A DNA stretch of 36,529 bases from Campylobacteraceae bacterium (GCA_027100635.1 JAMOOQ010000035.1:1-36529); one strand, 5' to 3'; positions 1 through 8,958 are shown, counted from the first letter of the stretch. Numbers and translations are program-made. Notes: generated from the sequence alone by a model not told the origin.

Positions 1-2
1 AT

Positions 3-1217
3 TTAAAGAATTATCTCAAAAATATTATTTTCATTTTTATATTTATAATTTAGTTTGTAATCTAACTTCTCTAATATAGAGTTTACAATATAAAGTCCAA
101 GTCCAAATCCATTTTTTCTTTTTTCTTCCTGTGAAAAAGCTTCTACATAATAATCAAGTGTGTATGTAAGTGGTTTACCTTTTGAGATTATCTCTATTGA
201 TTTTCTTGTTGCTATAAAAATTACTTGTTTATCAACTCCATATTTAATTGCATTATCTAAAAGATTTTTTATTGCAAGAGATAGTAATTTACTATCAGTT
301 TTTAGCTTAAAGTTGGTAAATTGTGCCGAAATTTTGCTATTTTCTATCATTAGCATAAGTTTTGATTTTTCAAAAATATCCGATAATGTTGTATCTTCAA
401 ATACAGGTTCAAATGTTCTTGTGCTTATTCGCTCAACTTGTGCTAACTCATTTATAAGTTCATTCATTCTATCAAAAGCACGAATTAATATACTCTGAAG
501 TTGCCCTTCATCAAGTGTTTGAGCAACTATTCTACCTTTTGTAATAGGTGTTTTTAGTTCATGCATAATATTACGCATAAATAGGTTTTTAGATGCTGTA
601 AGTTGATTGATATGTTTAATTGCATCATTAAAACTTTTAGCAATTTTACCTATTTCATCATCATTTTTATAAGATATATCAATATCTTTATCTCCATTTG
701 CAAATTTTTCTATCTCTTTATGAAGTTTTTTCAATGGATATAATTTTCGTAGAATTGCTATATATAATATAAGTAAAATAGAGATGATTATCAGTCCAAT
801 AGATATAACCTTATGTAAAGTATATTTTTTTGGACGATTATCTTTTAACATTAGATTATAACCCAATTTTTGTATATAAATATAATGGTTTTCTTTTGTT
901 TGAAATATTCTTACTTGACCATATATTGATTTTCCTGTAAATATTGTTTTACCCTCTTCTTTGATTTTTGGTTTTGCAATATCTGATGGAATTGGTTTAA
1001 CATTAAAATTTTTATATAGTTTTTTGAGTTTTTCTTCACTTGGATTTAGTTCAACTGTTGATAAAAATGTTTCTGCAATAAGAGTATAATGTTTAATTTC
1101 TTTTATTCTAGTACTATCTCTATCCCAAGATAAAAAAAGAAAAATAGTAACCACCAATATCATAATAGCTATAGAAAATAGAATATGAATAAATGTGGTA
1201 ACTGATAGATTTCTCAT
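3..1217 (-). CDS. arsS: ArsS-like membrane sensor histidine kinase
   Basis: A 404-residue inner-membrane sensor kinase, complete inside the window. Residues about 8-30 form TM1, 31-133 an extracytoplasmic sensor region, and 136-156 TM2. A HAMP-like linker follows, then the dimerization helix with phosphoacceptor His219 in MHELKTPITKGRI. That sequence is characteristic of ArsS-family kinases of Campylobacterota; in Helicobacter pylori ArsS senses acid. The N-box is NLLDNAIKYG and the ATP lid is GFGLGLYIV near the C-terminus. The G1 region (EIISKGKPL) lacks the usual DxGxG, as I recall for this family. It starts 5 bases after the response regulator's stop, so the two are probably co-transcribed. 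The family call is strong; the stimulus here is not known, and acid sensing is inferred from the family only. Confidence 0.85.
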   Translation of the reverse strand: MRNLSVTTFIHILFSIAIMILVVTIFLFLSWDRDSTRIKEIKHYTLIAETFLSTVELNPSEEKLKKLYKNFNVKPIPSDIAKPKIKEEGKTIFTGKSIYGQVRIFQTKENHYIYIQKLGYNLMLKDNRPKKYTLHKVISIGLIIISILLILYIAILRKLYPLKKLHKEIEKFANGDKDIDISYKNDDEIGKIAKSFNDAIKHINQLTASKNLFMRNIMHELKTPITKGRIVAQTLDEGQLQSILIRAFDRMNELINELAQVERISTRTFEPVFEDTTLSDIFEKSKLMLMIENSKISAQFTNFKLKTDSKLLSLAIKNLLDNAIKYGVDKQVIFIATRKSIEIISKGKPLTYTLDYYVEAFSQEEKRKNGFGLGLYIVNSILEKLDYKLNYKYKNENNIFEIIL

Positions 1218-1222
1218 TATAA

Positions 1223-1897
1223 TTAGAGCTTTGTAGATAATAGGTACCCAACACCTCTAATTGGTTTAATATAACTTTTAGAATCATCTAATTTAGCTAT
1301 TTTATGTCTTACTCTTGAGATAATTACATCTATGTTTTTTATTGAACTATCATCATCTATATGTTCACTTTCATATAAGAGTTGTTCTCTTGAAACAGAA
1401 CCATTTTGATGATGAATTAACATTGATAGAATATCATATTCAGCTGCTGTTAAATCCATCATTATCCCTTTAAATGTAATCATCCTTGAATTTTTATCTA
1501 CATGAAATAGTTCAGGAATTTCCTCTTTTGGCTGAGTTATAGTTGTTCTTCTCAATATTGTTTTAATTCTAGTAACGAGCTCTCGTGGGTCATAAGGTTT
1601 TGGCATATAATCATCAGCTCCTCTTTCTAACCCAATAACTTTATCTGTAATATCATCTCTGGCAGAAGATATTATAATTGGTATGGTAAAATCATCTCTA
1701 ATCTTCTGAATAACCTCTAATCCATCCATACCTGGAAGAGTTAAATCTAATATAATCAAATCAAATTTATGTTGTGTAAGAAGAGAGAGTCCTAGATATG
1801 GATCTTCTGCACATATAGTTTGCATATCATACTTTTTCAAATAATTTGATAATACAAATGATAGTTCTGGATCATCTTCTATAATTAATATTTTAAT
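1223..1897 (-). CDS. arsR: OmpR-family response regulator, ArsR-like, apparent ATT start
   Basis: Receiver plus winged-helix DNA-binding regulator, partner of the kinase just downstream. The receiver has the acidic pair E7-D8-D9 (LIIEDDPEL), phosphoacceptor D51 (IILDLTLPGMDG), the switch Ser in IIISSARDD and Lys in MPKPYDP. The C-terminal half ends with the wing motif IRGVGYLLS. The first NTG codon in frame is a TTG at 1840, which would remove beta-1 and the acidic pair. The frame stays open upstream and encodes the missing IIKILIIEDD, with no ATG, GTG or TTG. ATT codons lie at 1900 and 1897, 6 or 9 bases after an AGGAG (1911-1907). I use 1897, giving 224 residues, the normal family length. 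A sequencing error in an original ATG is the alternative. Confidence 0.8.
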   Translation of the reverse strand: MKILIIEDDPELSFVLSNYLKKYDMQTICAEDPYLGLSLLTQHKFDLIILDLTLPGMDGLEVIQKIRDDFTIPIIISSARDDITDKVIGLERGADDYMPKPYDPRELVTRIKTILRRTTITQPKEEIPELFHVDKNSRMITFKGIMMDLTAAEYDILSMLIHHQNGSVSREQLLYESEHIDDDSSIKNIDVIISRVRHKIAKLDDSKSYIKPIRGVGYLLSTKL

Positions 1898-1910
1898 AAT
1901 AACAGGCTCC

Positions 1911-1940
1911 TAAGATAAAGTTTATTTTAGTAGTATCTTA
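1911..1940. promoter_or_regulatory. Inverted repeat upstream of the arsR-like gene
   Basis: TAAGATA (1911-1917) is mirrored by TATCTTA (1934-1940), with 16 bases between. It lies in the 67-base gap between the hybrid kinase stop and the regulator start and touches the Shine-Dalgarno sequence. It could be an operator for autoregulation or a weak transcript hairpin. The sequence does not decide between these. Confidence 0.25.
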
Positions 1941-1964
1941 CCATACTCTTGTTAATGAATCCTT

Positions 1965-4127
1965 TTATTTTTCTATACTTCTAAGATAAATTTCAATTTC
2001 AATATTTAAATTATCTAACTCTTGAGTGTATCTATGGGTATATTTATCAATTTTCTTATGCTCTTGTTCTTTAAATAGAGTATTAATCTGAGTTAATAGT
2101 GTAAACATATCATGTGCACTTATCATATTCATTAAACCTCTCATATTTGAGCATAAATTTTTAGCCTCTTCATATTTTCCCTCTTCAAGAAATTTTTTAA
2201 ATGTATTTGCACTATCTCCATAAACATTTTTAAATTCTCTTAATAGTTGGATATATACAGAACTATCATTATTTGATTGCATAATCCCTTGTGTAATATC
2301 TAATATATGCCTATGCTCTATTAATGATTTATTATTTAAATAGTTTAAAAATAATGTATATATAGTACCTATTTTAATTGGACTAAAAATGTAAGCATCT
2401 ATCCCATTTTTATATAAATTATCTCTATTATCCCTACTATCTAAAAGAGTTGCTATAGGAATTTTGTCAAACTTTTTATTTTCTCTAACTGTTTTAGACA
2501 GAATATGACCTTTATGATTAGATATATTTATGTCAAATAAAATAAGATCAAAATTATGATAATATTTATCTAATTCTGATAAAGCACCATCAATAGTCTC
2601 TGCAAAAGCATATTTTATTCCTGTATCTTTTAGAATATTAAGAATAATTTTTTGATTTGTAGGATTATCCTCCACTACTAATATGTTAGCACCTTCAAAC
2701 TTATTAAGAGAACTTTTATCTATATTTTCCGTTTCAAAAATCTGTTTTGCATATCTTTTCATCCTTTTTTTACCTTTTCTCTTAATTTTCATATCTATAG
2801 AATCTTCATTATCATCTAATTCCAAAGAGTTATATTCAGCTAAGAATAGTGTTAAAAAATCTAAAGGACTAGACTGTTTTAATATATATCTTTTCACATA
2901 AGAGTTCATTATTTTATTTGGATTATTATCTAATATACTTGAAAGTGCAATTACTCTAAAATCTTTCTCTTTTTTTATTTTTGACACATTAGATAAAAAA
3001 AGGACATCAATAAGTTTGTAGTCTATAAATATCATATCATATTGTTTTAATGTTTCAGAATTTTCTAAATCACTTTGAGATATTACACTAACACTATATA
3101 AAAAGTGTTGTATCATATTTTTAATTGTACGAGCCGTATCTCTATTTCTATCAATAATAGCTATATGTTTTTTATCGAGTTTATGCTCTGATTCTAGTTT
3201 ATAACTTTGATCTTTATTTGTATCAAGAATTAGAGGGATATTCATATAAAAAGTACTTCCTCTATTATGTTTACTTATTACATTTAGTTCTCCACCCATT
3301 AGACTAACAAGCTCTTTTGACATAAATAAACTTAAAGTATTTTTATTATTAAATCCATCATTTTTAAATGGCATAAATATAGATTTTAGCTTATCCTCTT
3401 TAATTCCTATTCCTGTATCAACTACTTTAAACTCTATTATTGGTTCGGTTATAGTTTTAAAAAACTTTGAGATAATCAGTTTTACTTCACCAGATTCTGT
3501 GTTTTTTATTGCATTGTTCATAAGATTTATTAAAATTTTACTAATATAATTAAAATCACTAATAATATATCTACCGAGTTTAGTATCTATATTATATATT
3601 ATTTCAATATCTTTTGTTTTATATTTTTGAGATATAAAGCTATTAATAGTATTAAATAGTGAATTAATATCAAAAGTTTGATTATTTAGCTCTAATTTTC
3701 CAGATTTTGCTTGTAAAAAACTTATAATTTGATGTGTTGTATCAGTTAAAATAGTATCTGCTTTTTGCAAAGACTTAAATTTCTCATCTAAACTCTCTTT
3801 AGTAAGCTCTTTTATTGGTTCATTTATTATCTTATCTCTAGCTTTTATCATCTCTTTTGTTGTTGATTCTAATTTATAACCTAAATTAGATAAGAGTTCA
3901 TTATGTTCATCTTTAACGTTAGCATATTTTGTTTGTAATCTTTGATATTTATTTGTTAAGACTTCATTCTTTTTTGATGCTTGTTTAAGTTGTCTGTAAC
4001 CTACAGCAATAACCACAAAAACAAATAATCCAACAGATATTACAGAAGAAAAACTAAAAGACTCATCTGTAATATCAAGAGAGAATAACAGATATGGTAA
4101 AGTTATAAGTATAATAATATTTTTCAT
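1965..4127 (-). CDS. Hybrid histidine-kinase-like protein, degenerate (probable pseudokinase)
   Basis: 720 residues: a hydrophobic N-terminus (1-16), TM at about 27-45, coiled coil at 46-80, a histidine-kinase core, two receiver domains and a C-terminal HPt-like domain. The N-box (LMNNAIKNT), G1 (VVDTGIGIKED) and GSTFYMNIPL are recognisable. The dimerization helix (KIINEPIKEL) has no His where HExxTP is expected. The ATP-lid GTGLGL is KNTLSL. The second receiver keeps its acidic pair (VVEDNP) and Asp (LFDINI) but has FSPI where SKPI is usual. The HPt motif AHxLKG is CSNMRG. The protein therefore probably does not run a normal phosphorelay; it may bind ATP or act as a scaffold. It shares strand with the arsRS-like pair, 67 bases downstream, so a role in that circuit is plausible but inferred. 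Confidence 0.75.
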   Translation of the reverse strand: MKNIIILITLPYLLFSLDITDESFSFSSVISVGLFVFVVIAVGYRQLKQASKKNEVLTNKYQRLQTKYANVKDEHNELLSNLGYKLESTTKEMIKARDKIINEPIKELTKESLDEKFKSLQKADTILTDTTHQIISFLQAKSGKLELNNQTFDINSLFNTINSFISQKYKTKDIEIIYNIDTKLGRYIISDFNYISKILINLMNNAIKNTESGEVKLIISKFFKTITEPIIEFKVVDTGIGIKEDKLKSIFMPFKNDGFNNKNTLSLFMSKELVSLMGGELNVISKHNRGSTFYMNIPLILDTNKDQSYKLESEHKLDKKHIAIIDRNRDTARTIKNMIQHFLYSVSVISQSDLENSETLKQYDMIFIDYKLIDVLFLSNVSKIKKEKDFRVIALSSILDNNPNKIMNSYVKRYILKQSSPLDFLTLFLAEYNSLELDDNEDSIDMKIKRKGKKRMKRYAKQIFETENIDKSSLNKFEGANILVVEDNPTNQKIILNILKDTGIKYAFAETIDGALSELDKYYHNFDLILFDINISNHKGHILSKTVRENKKFDKIPIATLLDSRDNRDNLYKNGIDAYIFSPIKIGTIYTLFLNYLNNKSLIEHRHILDITQGIMQSNNDSSVYIQLLREFKNVYGDSANTFKKFLEEGKYEEAKNLCSNMRGLMNMISAHDMFTLLTQINTLFKEQEHKKIDKYTHRYTQELDNLNIEIEIYLRSIEK

Positions 4128-4149
4128 TTAGACCTTTCATGATAAATTT

Positions 4150-4155
4150 ATTATA
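4150..4155 (-). promoter_or_regulatory. Candidate -10 box for the hybrid kinase gene
   Basis: The minus strand reads TATAAT at 4155-4150, 22 bases before the ATG at 4127, with an AAAGG ribosome-binding site between them. No clear -35 is seen, as is usual in Campylobacterota. It lies in the divergent spacer shared with the arsC-like gene. Confidence 0.4.
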
Positions 4156-4174
4156 ATAAAAAACATATGAAATA

Positions 4175-4204
4175 TTGCTAAAATAATTGATTTTATGTTA
4201 TAAT
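4175..4204 (+). promoter_or_regulatory. Sigma-70-type promoter of the arsC-like operon
   Basis: TTGCTA (4175-4180), an 18-base spacer and TATAAT (4199-4204), with the TG of an extended -10 just ahead. The start codon at 4228 follows an AAGG 6 bases upstream. Confidence 0.55.
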
Positions 4205-4227
4205 AAATAAAAAAAGTAAGGTAATAG

Positions 4228-4575
4228 ATGAGTAGTATAGAAATATGGCATAATAATAATTGCAGTAAATCAAGAAAAGCACTGGAGATATTAAAAGATA
4301 AGGGTGTTGATATTAAAATATTAAAATATTTAGAAACTAATTTAAATAACAATACTATAAAAGATATTTTAAAAATGCTTAATATGAAACCAAAAGAACT
4401 TATGCGAAAAGATGAGAGTATTTATAGAGAGCTTAATTTAGAAGATGAAAATGATGAAGATAGTCTTATTGAAGCGATGATTAAAAATCCAATACTGATA
4501 CAAAGACCTATAATTATAAAAGATAATAAAGCTGTAATTGCAAGACCCATGGATAATATTGATAAATTATTTTAA
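4228..4575 (+). CDS. arsC: Arsenate reductase family protein (ArsC, glutaredoxin type)
   Basis: 115 residues, the full length of the thioredoxin-fold ArsC/Spx-like family. The single Cys near the N-terminus lies in WHNNNCSKSRKAL, matching the catalytic CxxSR region of glutaredoxin-dependent arsenate reductases. The downstream signature is present as KNPILIQRPIIIKDNKAVIARP, where the first RP contains the arsenate-binding Arg of the family. It starts at ATG with AAGG 6 bases before. The next gene begins 1 base after its stop, and that gene's product is a lipoprotein unrelated to arsenic. No arsR/acr3/arsB genes are nearby, so detoxification is a family-level assignment; several family members have other thiol-redox roles. 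Confidence 0.8.
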   Translation: MSSIEIWHNNNCSKSRKALEILKDKGVDIKILKYLETNLNNNTIKDILKMLNMKPKELMRKDESIYRELNLEDENDEDSLIEAMIKNPILIQRPIIIKDNKAVIARPMDNIDKLF

Positions 4576-4576
4576 G

Positions 4577-5158
4577 ATGAAATTTTTATTATTATCCATT
4601 TTAATTGTAGTGGTAACAAGTTGTACAAAACAACAGATTATCACTACATATACAATAGATACAAAAACCAATACACAAAAAATAAAAAACTCTTATTATA
4701 AATATAATACTATTAAAATAGCATATCCAAAAGGTATAAATAGTATGATGGGTAGAAATATATTATTTAACTATCAAAATAATCAAGATGCAATATATCA
4801 AAATGGTATATGGTCAAATAGTATAAATAGATTAATTATGTCATATATATATCATACAATTGAGAGTTCAAAGCTTTTTAGAAATACAATAGATTATTCA
4901 TCTTATGTAAAATCTGATTATTTATTAGAAAGTAATGTATATAAGTTTTATCATAAAGTAAGAAAAGATTATTCAAAAGCAATTTTATCAATAAGATTTA
5001 ATTTAATTGATATGAGGAGCCAAAAAATAGTAAAAAGTAAACAATTTGATTATCAAATTTCTACATCATCAAAAGATTTAACAGGCTATATAGAAGCTAC
5101 ACAAAAAGCATTTAATCTATTAAATATTGATTTAATAAATTGGCTAAAAAAATCTTAA
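4577..5158 (+). CDS. Outer-membrane lipoprotein, ABC-transport auxiliary (PqiC/YmbA-like)
   Basis: 193 residues. I place the start at the ATG at 4577 because it yields a classic lipoprotein signal, MKFLLLSILIVVVTSC, with the acylated Cys at 16; an upstream in-frame start at 4538 would bury this signal. The body has the pattern of the ABC-type auxiliary lipoprotein family: an early YxI strand, a conserved W in GIWSNSINRLI, a YLLESNVYKF strand, then AILSIRFNLID and a C-terminal helix ending in INWLKK. Such proteins partner Mla/MCE-type lipid transporters. An MlaF-like ATPase lies close by on the other strand (6257-7009). Functional partnership is inferred. The MlaE-type permease and the MCE protein are not in the window. 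Confidence 0.6.
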   Translation: MKFLLLSILIVVVTSCTKQQIITTYTIDTKTNTQKIKNSYYKYNTIKIAYPKGINSMMGRNILFNYQNNQDAIYQNGIWSNSINRLIMSYIYHTIESSKLFRNTIDYSSYVKSDYLLESNVYKFYHKVRKDYSKAILSIRFNLIDMRSQKIVKSKQFDYQISTSSKDLTGYIEATQKAFNLLNIDLINWLKKS

Positions 5159-5177
5159 ATTATATGAGGATTCAGAT

Positions 5178-6255
5178 ATGATAAATAAGACATACCGTAA
5201 ATATATTATTATTGGTAGTACAATAATGGCAACTCTTTTGATTGCAAGTGAAGATACTGATGTTGGCAGAATATGGCATAGTTATAGTATCTTTGCCCAG
5301 CAGATATTTTTTGGAATTTTAACATTAGATTTTATATTTCGTATAAAGAAATCTATAAAAAAGAACAAATTAAATTTCTATTTTAAATCTTTTAGTGGAA
5401 TTATTGATTTTATAGCTGTAGTCCCTTTTATATTAACTTTTTTTAATTCAGAATTATCTAATAATATAAAAACCATATTTGGGATTTTATCTTTTTTAAA
5501 AATTGCTAGATTTTCTGATGCTTTGGGTATTTTTAAAAATGTTGTAATAAATGAAAGAAAATTATTATTAGCATCTTTATATCTAATGGTTTTACTTACA
5601 TTCTTTTTATCTACAATCTTATATTTTATTGAACGAGATATAAATCCTGATGGATTTTCTAGTATTATTGCTTCTATGTGGTGGTCCACAATTACTTTGG
5701 CAAGTGTAGGTTATGGTGATGTCGTTCCAATTAGTGTACTTGGAAAGTTGATGGGTGTTATTGCATCTATTGTTGGGCTTGGTATGTTTGCACTTCCTGC
5801 TGGTGTTTTGATTAATGGTTTTGCTCAAGAGTTAGCTAGAATTAAATATGTAGCAAGTTGGAATTTAGTAGCAAAAGTTCCAATCTTTGAAGATTTAGAT
5901 AAAGGTACAATATCAAATATTGCAAGATTACTATTTTTTAAAAGATTTGGTGAAGATAAGATGATTATCAAAGAGGGAGATATTGGAGATAGTATGTATT
6001 TTATCTTAGACGGGAAAAGTGAGAGTTACAAATCAAAATGAAGATATAAGTGTTATTTTAAAAAAAGGAGATTTTTTTGGAGAGATAGCTCTTTTAAAAG
6101 ATGTTAATAGAACAGCCACTGTTACTGCAATCAAAAGATCAGAGATGTTGGAGCTTACCACTTATGATTTTAAAAAACTTATTACGGCAAAACCTCAACT
6201 AAAAAAGAAATTTGAAGAGATAGCTCAAGAGAGATCTTGTTCTTATAAGGATTAA
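5178..6255 (+). pseudogene. Voltage-gated-type K+ channel with cyclic-nucleotide-binding domain, frameshifted
   Basis: The first frame (5178-6041) gives six hydrophobic segments over residues 1-215, including the selectivity filter TLASVGYGD (173-181) between the last two. A cNMP-binding domain then begins (IFEDLDKGTI...MYFILDG). The frame breaks at GGGAAAA (6012-6018) and ends in TGA. The other frame continues the same domain without a gap, as GKVRVTNQ...GDFFGEIALL...RTATVTA, ending at 6255. FGEIALL and RTATV are the phosphate-binding cassette of cNMP domains. Removing one base restores about 358 residues. As written, the pore is intact but the ligand domain is cut. The start follows AGGA by 7 bases and lies 19 bases after the lipoprotein gene. 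Real decay, slippage or a base-call error are all possible. Confidence 0.8.
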
Positions 6256-6256
6256 A

Positions 6257-7009
6257 CTAAGAGTATCTATTTGATACATAATCATTTTTAAAAAATTTCT
6301 CTATAAATGGGTGATTTGATTTAAGAACATCCTCTAACTTTCCTTCTGCTATCACCTTTTTATCAGCCAAAATAGAAAATCTATCCACAATAGAGAATAT
6401 AGAATCTAAATCATGAGTGATAATCACAATTGTGATACCTAATAAATCTCTTAATTCAACAATTAGTTTATCAAAAGCTCTTGCTCCCACAGGGTCTAAT
6501 CCAGAAGTTGGCTCATCTAAAAAAAGAAGCTTTGGATCCATTGCTAATGCTCTAGCTAATGCTACTCTTTTTATCATCCCTCCACTAAGTTGAGATGGAA
6601 ATAAAGATGCAACCTCCGTTTTTAACCCTACCATATTTAATTTACTTAAAATTATATTATCTCTTAAAGATTTTGAAATATTTGTATATTCATCAATTCT
6701 TATACCTATATTTTCTGCCACAGTTAAGGATGAAAACAAAGCTCCAAATTGAAATAAAACACCCCATTCTTTTCTAAGCTTTTGAGCCTCTTTATAACTA
6801 ATATCATTAAGATTGTAATCTAAAATACAAATATCACCACTTGTTGGAGTAAGCAACATTATCATCTCTTTCATTAATAGTGTTTTACCACTGCCACTCT
6901 CTCCTAAAATTGCATAAATTTCACCCTGTTGAATATCTAAATTAATCCCATTATGAATCACTTTTTTGCCAAAGCTAGTTACTAAATTTCTTACAGATAT
7001 TATACTCAA
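6257..7009 (-). CDS. mlaF: MlaF-like ABC transporter ATPase
   Basis: 250-residue ATP-binding subunit of a lipid/MCE-type ABC transporter. Walker A is GESGSGKT (36-43), the Q-loop is in LFQFGALFSSLTV, the signature is LSGGM, Walker B is LLFLDEPTSGLDP and the H-loop is in IITHD. LFQxGALFxSLTVxEN is typical of the MlaF/Ttg2A subgroup. The start is a TTG at 7009 directly abutting the TAA of mqnF, so translation is probably coupled. Its stop is one base from the end of the convergent channel gene. The permease and substrate-binding genes that normally accompany it are not here, so the transporter is encoded at more than one locus. Phospholipid traffic at the envelope is a family inference. Confidence 0.75.
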   Translation of the reverse strand: MSIISVRNLVTSFGKKVIHNGINLDIQQGEIYAILGESGSGKTLLMKEMIMLLTPTSGDICILDYNLNDISYKEAQKLRKEWGVLFQFGALFSSLTVAENIGIRIDEYTNISKSLRDNIILSKLNMVGLKTEVASLFPSQLSGGMIKRVALARALAMDPKLLFLDEPTSGLDPVGARAFDKLIVELRDLLGITIVIITHDLDSIFSIVDRFSILADKKVIAEGKLEDVLKSNHPFIEKFFKNDYVSNRYS

Positions 7010-8236
7010 TTAAAGAACTTTCTTTCCAGCTATAAAAACGCTATCAACCTCTTTTGTATGCAATATACTCCATAATGATATATGCTTTAAAGTTGAGGGA
7101 ATATCAGGAAGAGTTAGTGTGATTATATCTGCGTTATATCCTTCTTTTAATTCTCCAGAATTTAAATTTAAAACCTCATTCGCATTTTTAGTTACACTTT
7201 TTATAAGCTCATCAGCAAGTAGTTCAACAGAAATATCACTATGAATCATAAGTGCCGATTTTAACTCTTCAAATATATTTAAAGAATAGTTTGAACTCAG
7301 CCCATCTGTGGCAGTTGTAAATTTAATTTTATTATCTATAATACTCTTAAGAGGTAAATTTGTTGTTCCTAAAAATCTATTTGAGCGTGGACAATGTGCA
7401 ATTGTATGGTTATTCTCCGCTATTTTTTTTATATCATCATTATCTATCTGTGTTGCATGAACTAAATGAGTTGAGTAATTATCAAAAAGATTTAAAAAAT
7501 CCTCTTTTGAAGTTACTGCACTATTTTGAGATAAAAACTTAGAAAAAAACTCTTTAAAATCTCCTTCATTTGTATCTAACCACTCTTTTTCAGCCATAGA
7601 CTCCATAAAGTGTGTAGATAAAGTTAGTTTTTTATGCTTTGCTAAATTAATAGCTTTTTGAGCAACAATTGGATGAACTGAATAAGGGGAATGGATAGCA
7701 ATTGCAGGAGTTATAAGCGAATCAGCGTAGTTAGATGATTGATTTAACCTCTCTAAAAAATCATTATATAGCACATCCACCATTTTAGGGTCACTTCCAA
7801 TTAACTCATTAAAAAAAACTACCCTTTGAGGTGCTTCTATACAAGATTGCAAATCAGAACCATAACTGCTAATTGCTCCAAAACTTGTGATACCTGAACG
7901 AAGCATATCATTAATAGCACTACTCATAACCAAATCATCACATGAATTTATAAGCTCATCTCTACTTTTTATAACACTATATAACCAAGGGACAAATGAA
8001 CCATACTCAAGAGTTGTCTTATTTGCCGAAAATTCAAGATGTGTATGAGTATTAATAAACCCAGGGTATATTACCGTTAAATCTGACAATATCTCTACAG
8101 TTGCTTGTGGATATAACTCTTTTAAATTCTCTAATGAATCAATCTTAATTATCTTCTTATCAAATGCTATTGCACTATCACAGAGATACTCACCATCTTG
8201 ATATATATATCCTGCTTTTAATATTTTAATGTTCAT
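7010..8236 (-). CDS. mqnF: Aminofutalosine deaminase (amidohydrolase family)
   Basis: 408 residues of the metal-dependent amidohydrolase superfamily. The metal-binding motif is NTHTHLE (62-68). Further ligands are the His in LSTHFMES, the His in HLVHATQID and the Asp in TTATDGLSSN. This arrangement matches the cytosine-deaminase-like enzymes that in Campylobacterota deaminate 6-amino-6-deoxyfutalosine in the futalosine pathway of menaquinone synthesis. The MlaF-like gene follows without a gap, and the preceding gene ends 9 bases upstream. A related adenosine- or chlorohydrolase-type substrate cannot be excluded from sequence alone. Other mqn genes are not in the window. Confidence 0.7.
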   Translation of the reverse strand: MNIKILKAGYIYQDGEYLCDSAIAFDKKIIKIDSLENLKELYPQATVEILSDLTVIYPGFINTHTHLEFSANKTTLEYGSFVPWLYSVIKSRDELINSCDDLVMSSAINDMLRSGITSFGAISSYGSDLQSCIEAPQRVVFFNELIGSDPKMVDVLYNDFLERLNQSSNYADSLITPAIAIHSPYSVHPIVAQKAINLAKHKKLTLSTHFMESMAEKEWLDTNEGDFKEFFSKFLSQNSAVTSKEDFLNLFDNYSTHLVHATQIDNDDIKKIAENNHTIAHCPRSNRFLGTTNLPLKSIIDNKIKFTTATDGLSSNYSLNIFEELKSALMIHSDISVELLADELIKSVTKNANEVLNLNSGELKEGYNADIITLTLPDIPSTLKHISLWSILHTKEVDSVFIAGKKVL

Positions 8237-8245
8237 ATTTATCCT

Positions 8246-8890
8246 TTATTTATCTGTTATTATTAAAATATTTCTTTTTTCTGTTTTATTTTGAGATTCT
8301 AATTTATCTAATTCTATCTCTTTTTCTATTTTAATCAATTCTTTAATTTCTACATTTTTTATCTCTATAATATTATCTGTATTTTGATATTTAGTATAGC
8401 TTAATTTCTCTTTAGATTCCATAGAATCATTAATATACTCTTTTACCTCAGAAAATTTATTATTGAAAGTTGATTTAATATTATTATTTGAAACATAGAT
8501 AAAAAGCATTATAGTGATAAGAGTTAATAATACAATATTTTTTAATAAATTTCTACTCTTACTCCTATTATCTCTGTTATTTCTTCTTCTATAAGCAGAT
8601 TGGTTTACTTTTTTATTAATAGTTAAGTTATTTAATCTATATATAGATTGTTCTGCAACTCTTTTATATCTACTAAAATTATTTATTTTAAAAGAACTCT
8701 CATGCATAGATTTATTTCTTATGGTAGCAATATATCTTAAATCTTTAACTAACTGTATCTCTATTTTATTTTCTATAGAATCTATATAAGTATGTAAGCC
8801 CTTACCTTCTGCTTTAAATTTATCTTTTAAAATAGTCTCTATCTCTCTGCTAAAATATATAATTTTTGCAAGTTCTTCTTCATTTGTCAT
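8246..8890 (-). CDS. HEPN/DUF4145-like membrane protein, tandem copy 1
   Basis: 214 residues, not a named family that I recognise with certainty. Residues 1-90 are helical and contain IRNKSMHES, an Rx4H motif (R58, H63) in the RNxxxH form typical of HEPN and DUF4145 domains. A basic linker (about 90-115) leads to one TM segment (117-134). A charged, low-complexity C-terminal tail ends in ILIITDK. The N-terminal 80 residues are nearly identical in pattern to the neighbour at 8959-9573. HEPN domains are often RNases of toxin or defence systems, but many are not catalytic. No antitoxin-like partner is seen. Function is unknown; the HEPN link is inferred from the motif. Confidence 0.65.
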   Translation of the reverse strand: MTNEEELAKIIYFSREIETILKDKFKAEGKGLHTYIDSIENKIEIQLVKDLRYIATIRNKSMHESSFKINNFSRYKRVAEQSIYRLNNLTINKKVNQSAYRRRNNRDNRSKSRNLLKNIVLLTLITIMLFIYVSNNNIKSTFNNKFSEVKEYINDSMESKEKLSYTKYQNTDNIIEIKNVEIKELIKIEKEIELDKLESQNKTEKRNILIITDK

Positions 8891-8958
8891 ATTATAATAC
8901 TCCTTTATTAGTCACAAAATCTTTGATTTATCTGTTATTATCAAAATATTTCTTTTTT

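Noticed and set aside
4137-4352. 71-codon minus-strand frame across the arsC start
   Set aside because: It is antisense to a clear arsC gene and its promoter; its hydrophobic composition is that of AT-rich noise.
6012-6018. GGGAAAA as a programmed -1 ribosomal slippery site
   Set aside because: The zero frame is GGG AAA A, and the continuation needs a +1 shift. No stimulatory structure is evident.
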